A stretch of DNA of 64,000 bases from Cyrtodaria siliqua (GCA_037043455.1 JAWPHD010005588.1:1-64000), one strand, 5' to 3'; positions 1 through 12,454 are shown, counted from the first letter of the stretch. Notes: generated by a model not told the origin, from the letters alone. A program made the numbers and translations.

Positions 1-331
1 TGCCATTTGCTTAAAGGGTCAATGACAAGGTCACAGCCACATTTGCTTTATCACGTTGCGATGTATCACCCAAGATACAACTATACGCAAAGTTTGAAAG
101 GTCTAGTGCATACAGTTTGTTAGAAAGTGACTTAAACGCAAACGTTGAATGTAAACAGTATTAGGTTATCTGCCCTTTGCTGGGAGGGTCAAGGTCACAT
201 TCACATTTGCTTTGTCAACGTTGTAATGTAACACCCAAGAAACAAATATAAACAAAGTTTGAACGGTTTAGTGCATACGGTTTGTGAGAAAGTGACCTAA
301 ACGCAACAGCTGAATGTTGACGCCGCCGCCG
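1..331. repeat. Tandem repeat, about 170 bp, two copies
   Basis: Two diverged head-to-tail copies start at 1 and 171. Both contain the words 'caaggtcac', 'tttgctttgtca', 'caaagtttgaa' and 'agtgcatac.gtttgt'. No reading frame is kept between them. It looks like an intergenic repeat and nothing suggests a gene. Confidence 0.7.
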
Positions 332-410
332 GTAAAGCAATACATGTCTCCTTTTATCTTCGAAAAGACAAGACAAAAACGTATGAAAATAGCAAGTTTG
401 ATGAAAAAAC

Positions 411-533
411 AACATTATACAAGCCTGGAGTTTACATTTGTTGGGTTACACGTGTACATGTGAACATTATACAAGGCTGAAGATTGCATGTGTTGGTTTA
501 CAAATGTACATGTGTACTCTATACATGGCTGGT
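411..533. repeat. Short tandem repeat, about 52 bp, 2.5 copies
   Basis: Units beginning near 411, 463 and 516 share the pattern 'attatacaagsctg...gtgtacatgtg'. They are diverged. No function is suggested. Confidence 0.5.
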
Positions 534-1275
534 ATTGTTGCGTTAATTCATTTCTATACTGTACAGTACAGTGTCGTTCACAAAACCAACATATAACTTA
601 GCACTTCTTTCGGAAGATGTTTTTATTATACACGCAACATGTCTTGCATTATCAAAAGTGCAACACAGTTTATGCTTCGGATTTATAACCTCTATGTTAG
701 CATGTCCAAGGTGATAAAAAATCGAACATAATATGTGGTATTCACAGAACACAGTCAACCAAAGACACGCAATTACACGGAAAAAGCAAAGTATGCGACT
801 TCACAACTTAAGGGCTATTGGTCAGCCATCTTTGAAAAGAAAAACCAAATTGGATGGGGTATGGTTAATTGAAATTTCCATCCGAATGCATATTATAGGC
901 ATGAACAATGTCAATGATATAATAGATGACAGTAATACTATTGATGTGAACATAATATCAGAAACAATATTTATTTGGCAGAAATAGTGCCTTTATATTC
1001 GAAAAGTTTAGTACAATTTTACCCGAAGATGTTTTGTTTTTTATGTTAAATAAATGTGTCCATAGAATTGTCCATTTATCTAAAAATGGCACACGAGACA
1101 TCATTTCTAAATAAAGAAAGCCATGTTATCACATCATCCACAATTCGAAGTATACCATTATTTTCTTTATACGCCATGTGCCTTCAACCCACACACATGA
1201 TACACATGAAAAGCATGCACGTGAATTTGCTGACCAATAGTCCGGTCAATGAAAACACAACATAAACTCCATATG
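534..1275. other. Unassigned AT-rich DNA
   Basis: Only short open frames occur here, without recognisable domains or convincing splice structure. No RNA gene or mobile-element ends were seen. Confidence 0.5.
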
Positions 1276-1800
1276 TTTATGCATGGATTATTTGCAAATC
1301 ATTTGGAATAAAACTGCTGATCTAATATTTTCTATGTTTTTAATATTGAATCCTGATACCTAACTTGTCTTAATACATGTTTATTGGTAGGCTTTTATGA
1401 CAAGCAGTTACGCAGTTATTTACCTTGTCATTTAACATTGATTACTATGATAATCATAAAAAACTGTTCATTTAAATTTCAAGCTGCCGCTGATTACTCT
1501 GTCTCGGAATAAATTCCATTTGGTTTTACTGGCCTTTTTATTGTTTGACTTCTGACAGTATTATGCAATGAATGTTTTTGAGAAAATGATTTCTTAGTGC
1601 GATGTAACGGGAAAAAAAAAGAAATGCACGTACATTTCATAACACCAATTTGGAATGCACTAAATCCAGATATGCACGTAAAAACGTTAACTGTCGACTC
1701 GTTATATGAATTATATCATATTTTGTCTAAAATGCCTCAAATTCTAACTTTTAAAAGGATTTGCTTTGTGGTGCGTTTCCGTGAGTATAAAAAGGGTTGA
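1276..1800. repeat. Dispersed segment, direct copy at 44850-45495
   Basis: The stretch from 'ggattatttgcaaa' through 'acgcagttatttaccttgtc' to the end of the 'cttttaaaaggatttg' region reappears in the same orientation and order near 44850-45495, with small indels. The short open frame in it (1597-1800) is not conserved as a frame, so I treat the segment as duplicated non-coding DNA. Confidence 0.6.
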
Positions 1801-1989
1801 CAACAGGTGTATGGTCAGTGGCAAAAACCACGTTCATGGATTCACGGTCTGTTGATAGTTATACCTGCACATATACAGAAATGTCCAGTACTGTATAGTT
1901 TTTTTGGTCACCGTTCTTGAACAAGGTCACTATTATCAGTCTTCAGTCACATACATTTGGGCCAGCACTTCGATTAACTATTTCTATCT

Positions 1990-2420
1990 CGGGTAAGAAC
2001 CTATGCATGTTCCATACAGATGCAAACTAACGCCTAAAGTAGCTATCCCGCCAACAGCCAACTTTTACAACATATGTACACCATTTCTAAACCTACGGAA
2101 CTCGTCCGTCGGATGGGGACGTTAACCGGGTGGTCCCGTGTATCGATCTATCCTCCGAGCACGTTAAAGAACCATAGGAATCTATTCGAAAATAAAAGTA
2201 GGGGACGGTTCCCGGATTCCTATGTATCCTTCCCCTTTCTCTGGGGCGGCTCAAATAACATATACTGTGTTGATGAGCCGTTAAACAACATTCAATTCAA
2301 TTCAATTAATCTTACTGACAACGAGGTATATATATATATATAACTTACATATTTTGAGAATCCAAACTCTATAAACACAATATAAACGGTTTTAACCAGC
2401 CAGGCCACACCTCAAAAACG
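1990..2420. repeat. Segment with inverted copy at 44215-44365
   Basis: 'aaagtagctatcccgccaac' near 2037, 'cttactgacaacgaggtata' near 2311 and 'ccaaactctataaacacaat' near 2363 recur as reverse complements near 44345, 44290 and 44240. The SINE-like unit at 2097-2325 lies between the first two words and is absent at 44 kb, so it probably inserted after the copies separated. A (TA)n run sits at 2326-2342. Confidence 0.55.
2097..2325 (+). mobile_element. SINE-like conserved unit, copy A
   Basis: This unit carries 'ctcgtccgtcggatgggga', 'gagcacgttaaagaacca', 'ctctggggcggct' and the tail 'cgttaaacaacattcaatt'. The same words in the same order occur at 4019-4205, 12715-12910, 28078-28352 and 40345-40475. 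A constant core with variable ends and a simple AATTC tail is what SINEs show. I could not identify a tRNA-like head with A and B boxes, so the SINE assignment is an inference. Confidence 0.5.
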
Positions 2421-2735
2421 GAGAGTCGAGTTAAGAGTTACCAACTCATAATTCATGCATATCCAATCACGGGTATTTTAATAACTCGTAAATAAGCCTA
2501 TACTATCTATCAGCACATATACATTATTATATGACCTGAACACATGGAAAGAGTTTTAGTAAACGGTTTTGTAGTGCAATTTTGCTGTTATTTGGCGGTT
2601 AGTTTCTTTAATATATAACGCTGTTCATGAGATTATACCAACACCTGTATGTTCAATACGCAAAACGTCTTGATTCTATGTAAAGAATCCATATATATTG
2701 TTTATGTTCACTTTTTTTTTTTTTTCTGTGGCATG
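2421..2735. other. Unassigned DNA upstream of C1q copy 1
   Basis: No gene seen. The shared C1q upstream homology begins only near 2740, so copy 1 lacks the CRE-containing region present before copies 2 and 3. Confidence 0.5.
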
Positions 2736-2806
2736 AGCGCATTAGTTTAAAACAAATGCAGAGCGTAAAATCTTGTTTAAAGCCAACATAGGCGGTGAAT
2801 AACGAG

Positions 2807-2814
2807 TATATAAG
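2807..2814 (+). promoter_or_regulatory. TATA box of C1q copy 1 (degenerate)
   Basis: The sequence is TATATAAG, 121 bases before the exon 1 ATG. Copies 2 and 3 have TATATAAA at the same spacing. The downstream leader, including 'gcgtggtgcgca' and 'ttcagaccg', is shared by the copies. Confidence 0.6.
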
Positions 2815-2927
2815 GCGGGTGCGTATGTTCGTGGTGCGCATTCAGACCGGAGATACGCAAGCTTGTCGATTGACGAACATTAAACTGTTTCAGTCTGTTG
2901 TGCAGTAATATATTGAGATATTTGATA

Positions 2928-3308
2928 ATGGAGTTCCGATATTTATTCACACTCATGGGGGTTATTGTCATAAACATGATCGAGGCGAGTAACTTTGAGG
3001 AACCAAATTGCCCAAGGTGTTCGAAATATGAATATGAAGAAAAAAACCTCGAAAGATTAGTCACCAGTGGGAAATAATGAAAGAACAATGGAGTTCATGG
3101 GAACAAAGTATGAAGGAAAAAATGCTGGAATTCAACGATAAAATGTTGAAATTTAATGAAGCCGAAGTAGAGAGAGAAAAAATGCAAGAAAAACAAAAAG
3201 CAGACATAAGTGCAACGTTGATAAACGTCCATAAACAAGTCCGCCGAATGTCGCAGGACCTGATGGATCAGCAAACGGAAATCAATAGAACAGTGCTGGC
3301 ATATAAAG
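2928..3308 (+). pseudogene. C1q copy 1, exon 1: signal peptide and coiled coil, frameshifted
   Basis: The exon starts with ATG at 2928 and a signal peptide very close to that of copy 3, followed by the conserved NCPRC motif. Relative to copies 2 and 3, ten bases are missing after 3062. The frame shifts and meets TAA at 3075-3077, giving only about 49 residues. The original frame resumes at ATG 3077 and encodes the coiled coil to the donor (exon end 3308, AAAG|GTATCA, phase 1). A product started at 3077 would lack a signal peptide. The family is secreted pattern-recognition lectins; this copy looks disabled. A 10-base deletion is unlikely to be a simple base-calling error. Confidence 0.8.
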
Positions 3309-5772
3309 GTATCATCTTCTTTTTTCTGTATTTTTGTTTAAAATATATTTCTTTATTTATTTATTTTTATATTTTTGGGGTTTTTCATGAAAAGTAGTTA
3401 AGTCTAAACCTAAGGTCAATGTAACCCAATCTGTATTGATAATAGTGTTATTTTTCATGAACTTTTTTAAAAAGCTAAAATGTTAAAAAAATATTTCAGC
3501 TAGAAAAAGATTTCGATGCAGAAAAAAATATATTTGTGCATATTAGATTCTCTACTACCATAATAAGATAACAAAATAGCATTAATACATTAAACAAAAT
3601 ATATAAAGAGTAGAAAAAATGTGCATACGTTTAAACGTTCAATGCTTCGAATTCCGAAAAAAAAAAAGTGGTTGAAACAAACAACTGTGTCTGACGCTTT
3701 TTTTATCAATATGAAAAAGCAAAAATAAGTGTTGCATTTGAGTATCGTATTTGACTGGTTTACGTCAATAGGTCGCATAATTCCCCTGAACATGTTATTA
3801 AAACATATTCACATATCGGTAGACTTGTCTTTAGTTTCGAGAGTGAGTAAATAAATCTTTTTCTCGGTATCCGTATTATTTTTAAAGAAAATATCTGCGC
3901 GGTTTTACTATGAATAAAACATCATAGGGAGTTGTTTTCTGTAATAGTTGGTCAAACCAGGGTTCTGGATTCTGAGAACCCTGGTCAATCTATATCAGCT
4001 GCAGATATTCAAATTAATCCTCACCAACGCTCTTGGAAAATACAGTTCCCTTTGCCTCGTCCTTCGGATTAGGACGTAACCCGAATCTATTCTTTAACAA
4101 ATGTAAGGTTCCGGTTCATGTTTCAGGTCCATGTATATGCTTCCCCTATCTCTGGGGCGGCTGTAAATAACCTGTACTGTGTACTTAAATTCAAAATAAA
4201 TTGATTACGAAGTCACTAAACTATATTCTTTTTTTAAAAATGTCCGTATTTTGTTATGTCGTGTACTTCTTTACACAGGGAAAATGTTGTGACATATGCC
4301 ACATATGTGTTACTGTATTATTATTTGCATGTTTCTGTCATATATAAATCATGTTATTTACTTATGTGCCACATATGTAAATGATACATATGTGTCACAT
4401 ATACACTAAACCATTGCTAAGTACCTACCTAATAATATTCTCATTCTTTTGTGTATTTTGAGCTTGATTAGAGGTATGATTGGTTGCAAAATAATGAGTG
4501 TAAATCGTCTGCTCTGACTGCATGAACATATTTTAAAACTTTTAAGTCAATGTGTTTCTTAGAAATAAGTTATAACACTTATACAACTGGGTATATAGGA
4601 TTTTATTACTTCGAATTAGTAAAATATGCCAGTTAAAATTATTTTGACATCATGTGTTACTAGCATTACCACTACAAATGCGTTTTGCAAAAGAAATTTT
4701 GGAAATATTTAATGTTAACGCTGAATTACAGTTACTTGAATTTCAAACAATATTCAATTTAAAGGGAGGTAATTCAAGATTATTCATATTTCATTTTTTC
4801 ATAGACGGAGAATCTGCGATAAATGGGTCAACTTTTTATGGGGTTTCTCTATTATATCATACCAATTTTAAGAATTTTATATCTTTAAGCGATCTTTGAC
4901 TCATGTTATATGTTTTATCAACACATTACATGTTTTCATATAAAGGGAGGGTAACTCTCAAAAGATGTAACAATTTAAACAAAAAATAAATGTTTTACAA
5001 ACTATGGGTAAAAACAAAATACTTATCAAATATCTATTCTAAAATATATTTAAAATAAGAAAATTAGTTAAGATACAAAAATGAGTATTTAGGAATTTTG
5101 TTCAGCGTATATTTCATTTTAAAATAATACACCTATGCCACATACATTATGAAATGTTTACATTTGTATTTCATATGAAATTATTATACTTAAAATACAT
5201 AAAGCATTTATCAGGAAACAAAAACATAGGTTTGTTTCTGGTCTTCTGACCGACCCTATTTTTAAGGCCCCGACTCTAAACTTTTTTTAGGCACAAAAAA
5301 AACAAAAAAACAACAATAATAATAATTTCCTACCGATCTACCTAATATTTTGGGGGGAAAGACCAGAAACAGACCTTTTCCTTTTTTGGCCTGAAAAACA
5401 ATGCAGAATATAGTAGAAAACGTTTTAACAACCTGTTTAAGTTTTAATTTTATTTAGTAAAACATATTTTCATGTGTTAATTTCATATGAAATACATATG
5501 TATCACATATGTAAAGCATATGAATTTTATGCCTAGATATTTTTCCTGTGTACTATGTTACCTTGTGTACATCGTTTTGTTCTAAGCTCTTATTTATTTT
5601 TAAATAGAATTTAGTTGGATAGAAAATAACGAACATATGGGTATACGCCGAACATCAATATAATATATTTAATAACACAACATTGACGAAACATTTGTAA
5701 TCAATATAAACAGCAATACATCATACATATTAAATGAGTTGTTTTGTTTATACTTAACAAAATCTTTTCCAG
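3309..5772 (+). other. Intron of C1q copy 1
   Basis: GT at 3309 and AG at 5771-5772 (pyrimidine tract 'aatcttttccag') bound a 2464-base phase-1 intron. It holds SINE-like copy B, a block of CACATATGTG palindromes at 4280-4400, and sequence at about 4418-4615 that is duplicated beyond the satellite at 12285-12436. Parts match the copy 3 intron, including the CACATATG block and the 'gaccagaaac' stretch near 5360. Confidence 0.7.
4019..4205 (+). mobile_element. SINE-like conserved unit, copy B (in intron)
   Basis: It contains 'tcctcaccaacgc', 'tttgcctcgtccttcgga', 'atctctggggcggctgtaa' and 'ctgtactgtgt'. It is internally shortened, lacking the 'cacgttaaagaacc' core. Copies of the unit lie at the corresponding place in the introns of C1q copies 2 and 3, so it predates the gene duplications. 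Confidence 0.5.
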
Positions 5773-6239
5773 ATGAGCTCAAGACGCCGAGTGTTTTATT
5801 TAAAGCTAGAGGTGTCACGGATGTAATTCCAACAAATGGTCAAATGGTAATCTTCGGTATCATCGTGACTAACGTCGGTGGAGGGTATAATAGCAGTACC
5901 GGCTATTTTACAGCTCCACGTTCCGGCACCTATCTGTTTACAGTGCAGTTTTGTACCTACAGAAGTAAGTATATGCGCGCCCATATTATAGCGGCCGACA
6001 ACGTTATCGGTACGACGTCGCATTATGAAGCTGATGCTGGAACAACGTGTACGTCAGGTGACGGGGCGGCTGTGCTTACACAAGGACAGATGGCATGGAT
6101 CAAGTGTTACAGCGCTTCATCGGGAACGGTCATTTATGAGTCTAATTCCTACTGGAATACGTTTTCTGGTGTCAATGTTACCGATGCGTGTACCAACGCA
6201 GTATACAAGTCAAAACTCCATCAATTTCCTAAATTATAA
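5773..6239 (+). pseudogene. C1q copy 1, exon 2: C1q domain with satellite-replaced end
   Basis: After the acceptor, the frame reads DELKTPSVLFKARGV and continues through the C1q signature (F-x5-N-x4-Y-x6-F-x5-G-x-Y-x-F, in IFGIIVTNVGGGYNSSTGYF...GTYLF). At about 6170, immediately after TTTTCTGGTGT, the sequence leaves the gene and enters the 86-bp satellite. Copies 2 and 3 end GVLIHTGTE; here the last strand is replaced by about 22 satellite-encoded residues before TAA at 6237-6239. The C1q fold needs its C-terminal strand for the jelly-roll core, so the head is probably unstable. No ATTAAA follows. With the exon 1 frameshift, I call this copy a pseudogene. Confidence 0.85.
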
Positions 6240-9200
6240 GTACCCACCTTAGACTATGTCAATGTTACCGATGCGTGTACCAACGCAGTATACAAGTCAA
6301 AACTCCATCAATTTCCTAATTATAAGTACCCACCTTAGACTATGTCAATGTTACCGATGCGTGTACCAACGCAGTATACAAGTCAAAACTCCATCAATTT
6401 CCTAAATTATAAGTACCCACCTTAGACTATGTCAATGTTACCGATGCGTGTACCAACGCAGTATACAAGTCAAAACTCCATCAATTTCCTAATTATAAGT
6501 ACCCACCTTAGACTATGTCAATGTTACCGATGCGTGTACCAACGCAGTATACAAGTCAAAACTCCATCAATTTCCTAATTATAAGTACCCACCTTAGACT
6601 ATGTCAATGTTACCGATGCGTGTACCAACGCAGTATACAAGTCAAAACTCCATCAATTTCCTAATTGTAAGTACCCACCTTAGACTATGTCAATGTTACC
6701 GATGCGTGTACCAACGCAGTATACAAGTCAAAACTCCATCAATTTCGTAATTGTAAGTACCCACCTTAGACTATGTCAATGTTACCGATGCGTGTACCAA
6801 CGCAGTATACAAGTCAAAACTCCATCAATTTCCTAATTGTAAGTACCCACCTTAGACTATGTCAATGTTACCGATGCGTGTACCAACGCAGTATACAAGT
6901 CAAAACTCCATCAATTTCCTAATTATAAGTACCCACCTTAGACTATGTCAATGTTACCGATGCGTGTACCAACGCAGTATACAAGTCAAAACTCCATCAA
7001 TTTCCTAATTATAAGTACCCACCTTAGACTATGTCAATGTTACCGATGCGTGTACCAACGCAGTATACAAGTCAAAACTCCATCAATTTCCTAATTGTAA
7101 GTACCCACCTTAGACTATGTCAATGTTACCGATGCGTGTACCAACGCAGTATACAAGTCAAAACTCCATCAATTTTGTAATTGTAAGTACCCACCTTAGA
7201 CTATGTCAATGTTACCGATGCGTGTACCAACGCAGTATACAAGTCAAAACTCCATCAATTTCCTAATTGTAAGTACCCACCTTAGACTATGTCAATGTTA
7301 CCGATGCGTGTACCAACGCAGTATACAAGTCAAAACTCCATCAATTTCGTAATTGTAAGTACCCACCTTAGACTATGTCAATGTTACCGATGCGTGTACC
7401 AACGCAGTATACAAGTCAAAACTGCATCAATTTCCTAATTGTAAGTACCCACCTTAGACTATGTCAATGTTACCGATGCGTGTACCAACGCAGTATACAA
7501 GTCAAAACTCCATCAATTTCCTAATTATAAGTACCAACCTTAGACTATGTCAATGTTACCGATGCGTGTACCAACGCAGTATACAAGTCAAAACTCCATC
7601 AATTTCCTAATTATAAGTACCCACCTTAGACTATGTCAATGTTACCGATGCGTGTACCAACGCAGTATACAAGTCAAAACTCCATCAATTTCCTAATTGT
7701 AAGTACCCACCTTAGACTATGTCAATGTTACCGATGCGTGTACCAACGCAGTATACAAGTCAAAACTCCATCAATTTCGTAATTGTAAGTACCCACCTTA
7801 GACTATGTCAATGTTACCGATGCGTGTACCAACGCAGTATACAAGTCAAAACTCCATCAATTTCGTAATTGTAAGTACCCACCTTAGACTATGTCAATGT
7901 TACCGATGCGTGTACCAACGCAGTATACAAGTCAAAACTCCATCAATTTCCTAATTGTAAGTACCCACCTTAGACTATGTCAATGTTACCGATGCGTGTA
8001 CCAACGCAGTATACAAGTCAAAACTCCATCAATTTCCTAATTGTAAGTACCCACCTTATACTATGTCAATGTTACCGATGCGTGTACCAACGCAGTATAC
8101 AAGTCAAAACTCCATCAATTTCCTAATTATAAGTACCCACCTTAGACTATGTCAATGTTACCGATGCGTGTACCAACGCAGTATACAAGTCAAAACTCCA
8201 TCAATTTCCTAATTATAAGTACCCACCTTAGACTATGTCAATGTTACCGATGCGTGTACCAACGCAGTATACAAGTCAAAACTCCATCAATTTCCTAATT
8301 ATAAGTACCCATCTTAGACTATGTCAATGTTACCGATGCGTGTACCAACGCAGTATACAAGTCAAAACTCCATCAATTTCCTAATTATAAGTACCCACCT
8401 TAGACTATGTCAATGTTACCGATGCGTGTACCAACGCAGTATAGATGTCAAAACTCCATCAATTTCCTAATTGTAAGTACCCACCTTAGACTATGTCAAT
8501 GTTACCGATGCGTGTACCAACGCAGTATACAAGTCAAAACTCCATCAATTTCGTAATTGTAAGTACCCACCTTAGACTATGTCAATGTTACCGATGCGTG
8601 TACCAACGCAGTATACAAGTCAAAACTCCATCAATTTCCTAATTGTAAGTACCCACCTTAGACTATGTCAATGTTACCGATGCGTGTACCAACGCAGTAT
8701 ACAAGTCAAAACTCCATCAATTTCCTAATTGTAAGTACCCACCTTAGACTATGTCAATGTTACCGATGCGTGTACCAACGCAGTATACAAGTCAAAACTC
8801 CATCAATTTCCTAATTGTAAGTACCCACCTTAGACTATGTCAATGTTACCGATGCGTGTACCAACGCAGTATACAAGTCAAAACTCCATCAATTTCGTAA
8901 TTGTAAGTACCCACCTTAGACTATGTCAATGTTACCGATGCGTGTACCAACGCAGTATACAAGTCAAAACTCCATCCATTTCCTAATTATAAGTACCCAC
9001 CTTAGACTATGTCAATGTTACCGATGCGTGTACCAACGCAGTATACAAGTCAAAACTCCATCAATTTAGTAATTATAAGTACCCACCTTAGACTATGTCA
9101 ATGTTACCGATGCGTGTACCAACGCAGTATACAAGTCAAAACTCCATCAATTTCCTAATTATAAGTACCCACCTTAGACTATGTCAATGTTACCGATGCG

Positions 9201-12200
9201 TGTACCAACGCAGTATACAAGTCAAAACTCCATCAATTTCCTAATTGTAAGTACCCACCTTAGACTATGTCAATGTTACCGATGCGTGTACCAACGCAGT
9301 ATACAAGTCAAAACTCCATCAATTTCGTAATTGTAAGTACCCACCTTAGACTATGTCAATGTTACCGATGCGTGTACCAACGCAGTATACAAGTCAAAAC
9401 TCCATCAATTTCCTAATTGTAAGTACCCACCTTAGACTATGTCAATGTTACCGATGCGTGTACCAACGCAGTATACAAGTCAAAACTCCATCAATTTCCT
9501 AATTGTAAGTACCCACCTTATACTATGTCAATGTTACCGATGCGTGTACCAACGCAGTATACAAGTCAAAACTCCATCAATTTCCTAATTATAAGTACCC
9601 ACCTTAGACTATGTCAATGTTACCGATGCGTGTACCAACGCAGTATACAAGTCAAAACTCCATCAATTTCCTAATTATAAGTACCCACCTTAGACTATGT
9701 CAATGTTACCGATGCGTGTACCAACGCAGTATACAAGTCAAAACTCCATCAATTTCCTAATTATAAGTACCCATCTTAGACTATGTCAATGTTACCGATG
9801 CGTGTACCAACGCAGTATACAAGTCAAAACTCCATCAATTTCCTAATTATAAGTACCCACCTTAGACTATGTCAATGTTACCGATGCGTGTACCAACGCA
9901 GTATAGATGTCAAAACTCCATCAATTTCCTAATTGTAAGTACCCACCTTAGACTATGTCAATGTTACCGATGCGTGTACCAACGCAGTATACAAGTCAAA
10001 ACTCCATCAATTTCGTAATTGTAAGTACCCACCTTAGACTATGTCAATGTTACCGATGCGTGTACCAACGCAGTATACAAGTCAAAACTCCATCAATTTC
10101 CTAATTGTAAGTACCCACCTTAGACTATGTCAATGTTACCGATGCGTGTACCAACGCAGTATACAAGTCAAAACTCCATCAATTTCCTAATTGTAAGTAC
10201 CCACCTTAGACTATGTCAATGTTACCGATGCGTGTACCAACGCAGTATACAAGTCAAAACTCCATCAATTTCCTAATTGTAAGTACCCACCTTAGACTAT
10301 GTCAATGTTACCGATGCGTGTACCAACGCAGTATACAAGTCAAAACTCCATCAATTTCGTAATTGTAAGTACCCACCTTAGACTATGTCAATGTTACCGA
10401 TGCGTGTACCAACGCAGTATACAAGTCAAAACTCCATCCATTTCCTAATTATAAGTACCCACCTTAGACTATGTCAATGTTACCGATGCGTGTACCAACG
10501 CAGTATACAAGTCAAAACTCCATCAATTTAGTAATTATAAGTACCCACCTTAGACTATGTCAATGTTACCGATGCGTGTACCAACGCAGTATACAAGTCA
10601 AAACTCCATCAATTTCCTAATTATAAGTACCCACCTTAGACTATGTCAATGTTACCGATGCGTGTACCAACGCAGTATACAAGTCAAAACTCCATCAATT
10701 TCCTAATTGTAAGTACCCACCTTAGACTATGTCAATGTTACCGATGCGTGTACCAACGCAGTATACAAGTCAAAACTCCATCAATTTCGTAATTGTAAGT
10801 ACCCACCTTAGACTATGTTAATGTTACCGATGCGTGTACCAACGCAGTATACAAGTCAAAACTCCATCCATTTCCTAATTATAAGTACCCACCTTAGACT
10901 ATGTCAATGTTACCGATGCGTGTACCAACGCAGTATACAAGTCAAAACTCCATCAATTTCGTAATTATAAGTACCCACCTTAGACTATGTCAATGTTACC
11001 GATGCGTGTACCAACGCAGTATACAAGTCAGAACTCCATCAATTTCCTAATTGTAAGTACCCACCTTAGACTATGTCAATGTTACCGATGCGTGTACCAA
11101 CGCAGTATACAAGTCAAAACTCCATCAATTTCGTAATTGTAAGTACCCACCTTAGACTATGTCAATGTTACCGATGCGTGTACCAACGCAGTATACAAGT
11201 CAAAACTCCATCAATTTCCTAATTATAAGTACCCACCTAAGACTATGTCAATGTTACCGATGCGTGTACCAACGCAGTATACAAGTCAAAACTCCATCAA
11301 TTTCCTAATTATAAGTACCCACCTTAGACTATGTTAATGTTACCGATGCGTGTACCAACGCAGTATACAAGTCAAAACTCCATCAATTTCCTAATTGTAA
11401 GTACCCACCTTAGACTATGTCAATGTTACCGATGCGTGTACCAACGCAGTATACAAGTCAAAACTCCATCAATTTCGTAATTGTAAGTACCCACCTTAGA
11501 CTATGTCAATGTTACCGATGCGTGTACCAACGCAGTATACAAGTCAAAACTCCATCAATTTCCTAATTATAAGTACCCACCTTAGACTATGTCAATGTTA
11601 CCGATGCGTGTACCAACGCAGTATACAAGTCAAAACTCCATCAATTTCCTAATTATAAGTACCCACCTTAGACTATGTCAATGTTACCGATGCGTGTACC
11701 AACGCAGTATACAAGTCAAAACTCCATCAATTTCCTAATTATAAGTACCCACCTTAGACTATGTCAATGTTACCGGTGTACCAACGCAGTATACAAGTCA
11801 AAACTCCATCAATTTCCTAATTGTAAGTACCCACCTTAGACTATGTCAATGTTACCGATGCGTGTACCAACGCAGTATACAAGTCAAAACTCCATCAATT
11901 TCCTAATTATAAGTACCCACCTTAGACTATGTCAATGTTACCGATGCGTGTACCAACGCAGTATACAAGTCAAAACTCCATCAATTTCCTAATTGTAAGT
12001 ACCCACCTTAGACTATGTCAATGTTACCGATGCGTGTACCAGCGCAGTATACAAGTCAAAACTCCATCAATTTCCTAATTATAAGTACCCACCTTAGACT
12101 ATGTCAATGTTACCGATGCGTGTACCAACGCAGTATACAAGTCAAAACTCCATCATTTTCCTAATTATAAGTACCCACCTTAGACTATGTCAATGTTACC

Positions 12201-12284
12201 GATGCGTGTACCAACGCAGTATACAAGTCAAAACTCCATCAATTTCCTAATTATAAGTACCCACCTTAGACTATGTCAATGTTA
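6170..12284 (+). repeat. 86-bp satellite array, about 71 units
   Basis: Head-to-tail units of 86 bp start with 'tgtcaatgttaccgatgcg' and end 'taagtacccaccttagacta'. Units 1 and 3 carry one extra A (87 bp). One unit near 11775 has lost 6 bases. Most variation is at two places, 'ttcctaatt/ttcgtaatt' and 'ataag/gtaag'. Divergence between units is only a few percent, which indicates recent expansion or homogenisation. The unit length is not a multiple of three and no long frame runs through the array. There are no spacers, so it is not CRISPR-like. Confidence 0.97.
7780..10703 (+). repeat. Duplicated 17-unit (1462-bp) block inside the satellite
   Basis: Private variants recur exactly 1462 bases apart: 'cttata' at 8055 and 9517, 'atcttagact' at 8311 and 9773, 'atagatg' at 8441 and 9903, 'tccatcca' at 8971 and 10433, and 'tcaatttagt' at 9061 and 10523. 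1462 equals 17 times 86. The first block is about 7780-9241 and the second about 9242-10703, with agreement continuing to about 10818. This is a single unequal-exchange or replication event laid over the monomer array. Confidence 0.9.
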
Positions 12285-12436
12285 TTCTCATTGTGTATGG
12301 ATATGCGGGTGAACAGCAAAATGGCGAGTTTAATTCGTCTGCTCTGAATGCTTTTAAAACTTTCATATCGATGTGTTTTCTTTGAAATAAAGTTTAACAC
12401 TTGTACAACTGGGTACATAGGATTTTGTTAAGTATA
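12285..12436 (+). repeat. Fragment matching C1q copy 1 intron
   Basis: Directly after the last satellite unit, the sequence matches intron bases about 4436-4615, including 'attctcatt', 'aatcgtctgctctga', 'caactgggta' and 'ataggatttt'. It sits in the same orientation as the gene. It ends near 12436, where a different repeat begins. Confidence 0.7.
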
Positions 12437-12454
12437 CCGACGGTCAATGAAAAT

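Noticed and set aside
6170..12284. CRISPR-like look of a regular 86-bp array
   Set aside because: Units are contiguous and without unique spacers, in an otherwise eukaryotic setting. It is a satellite.
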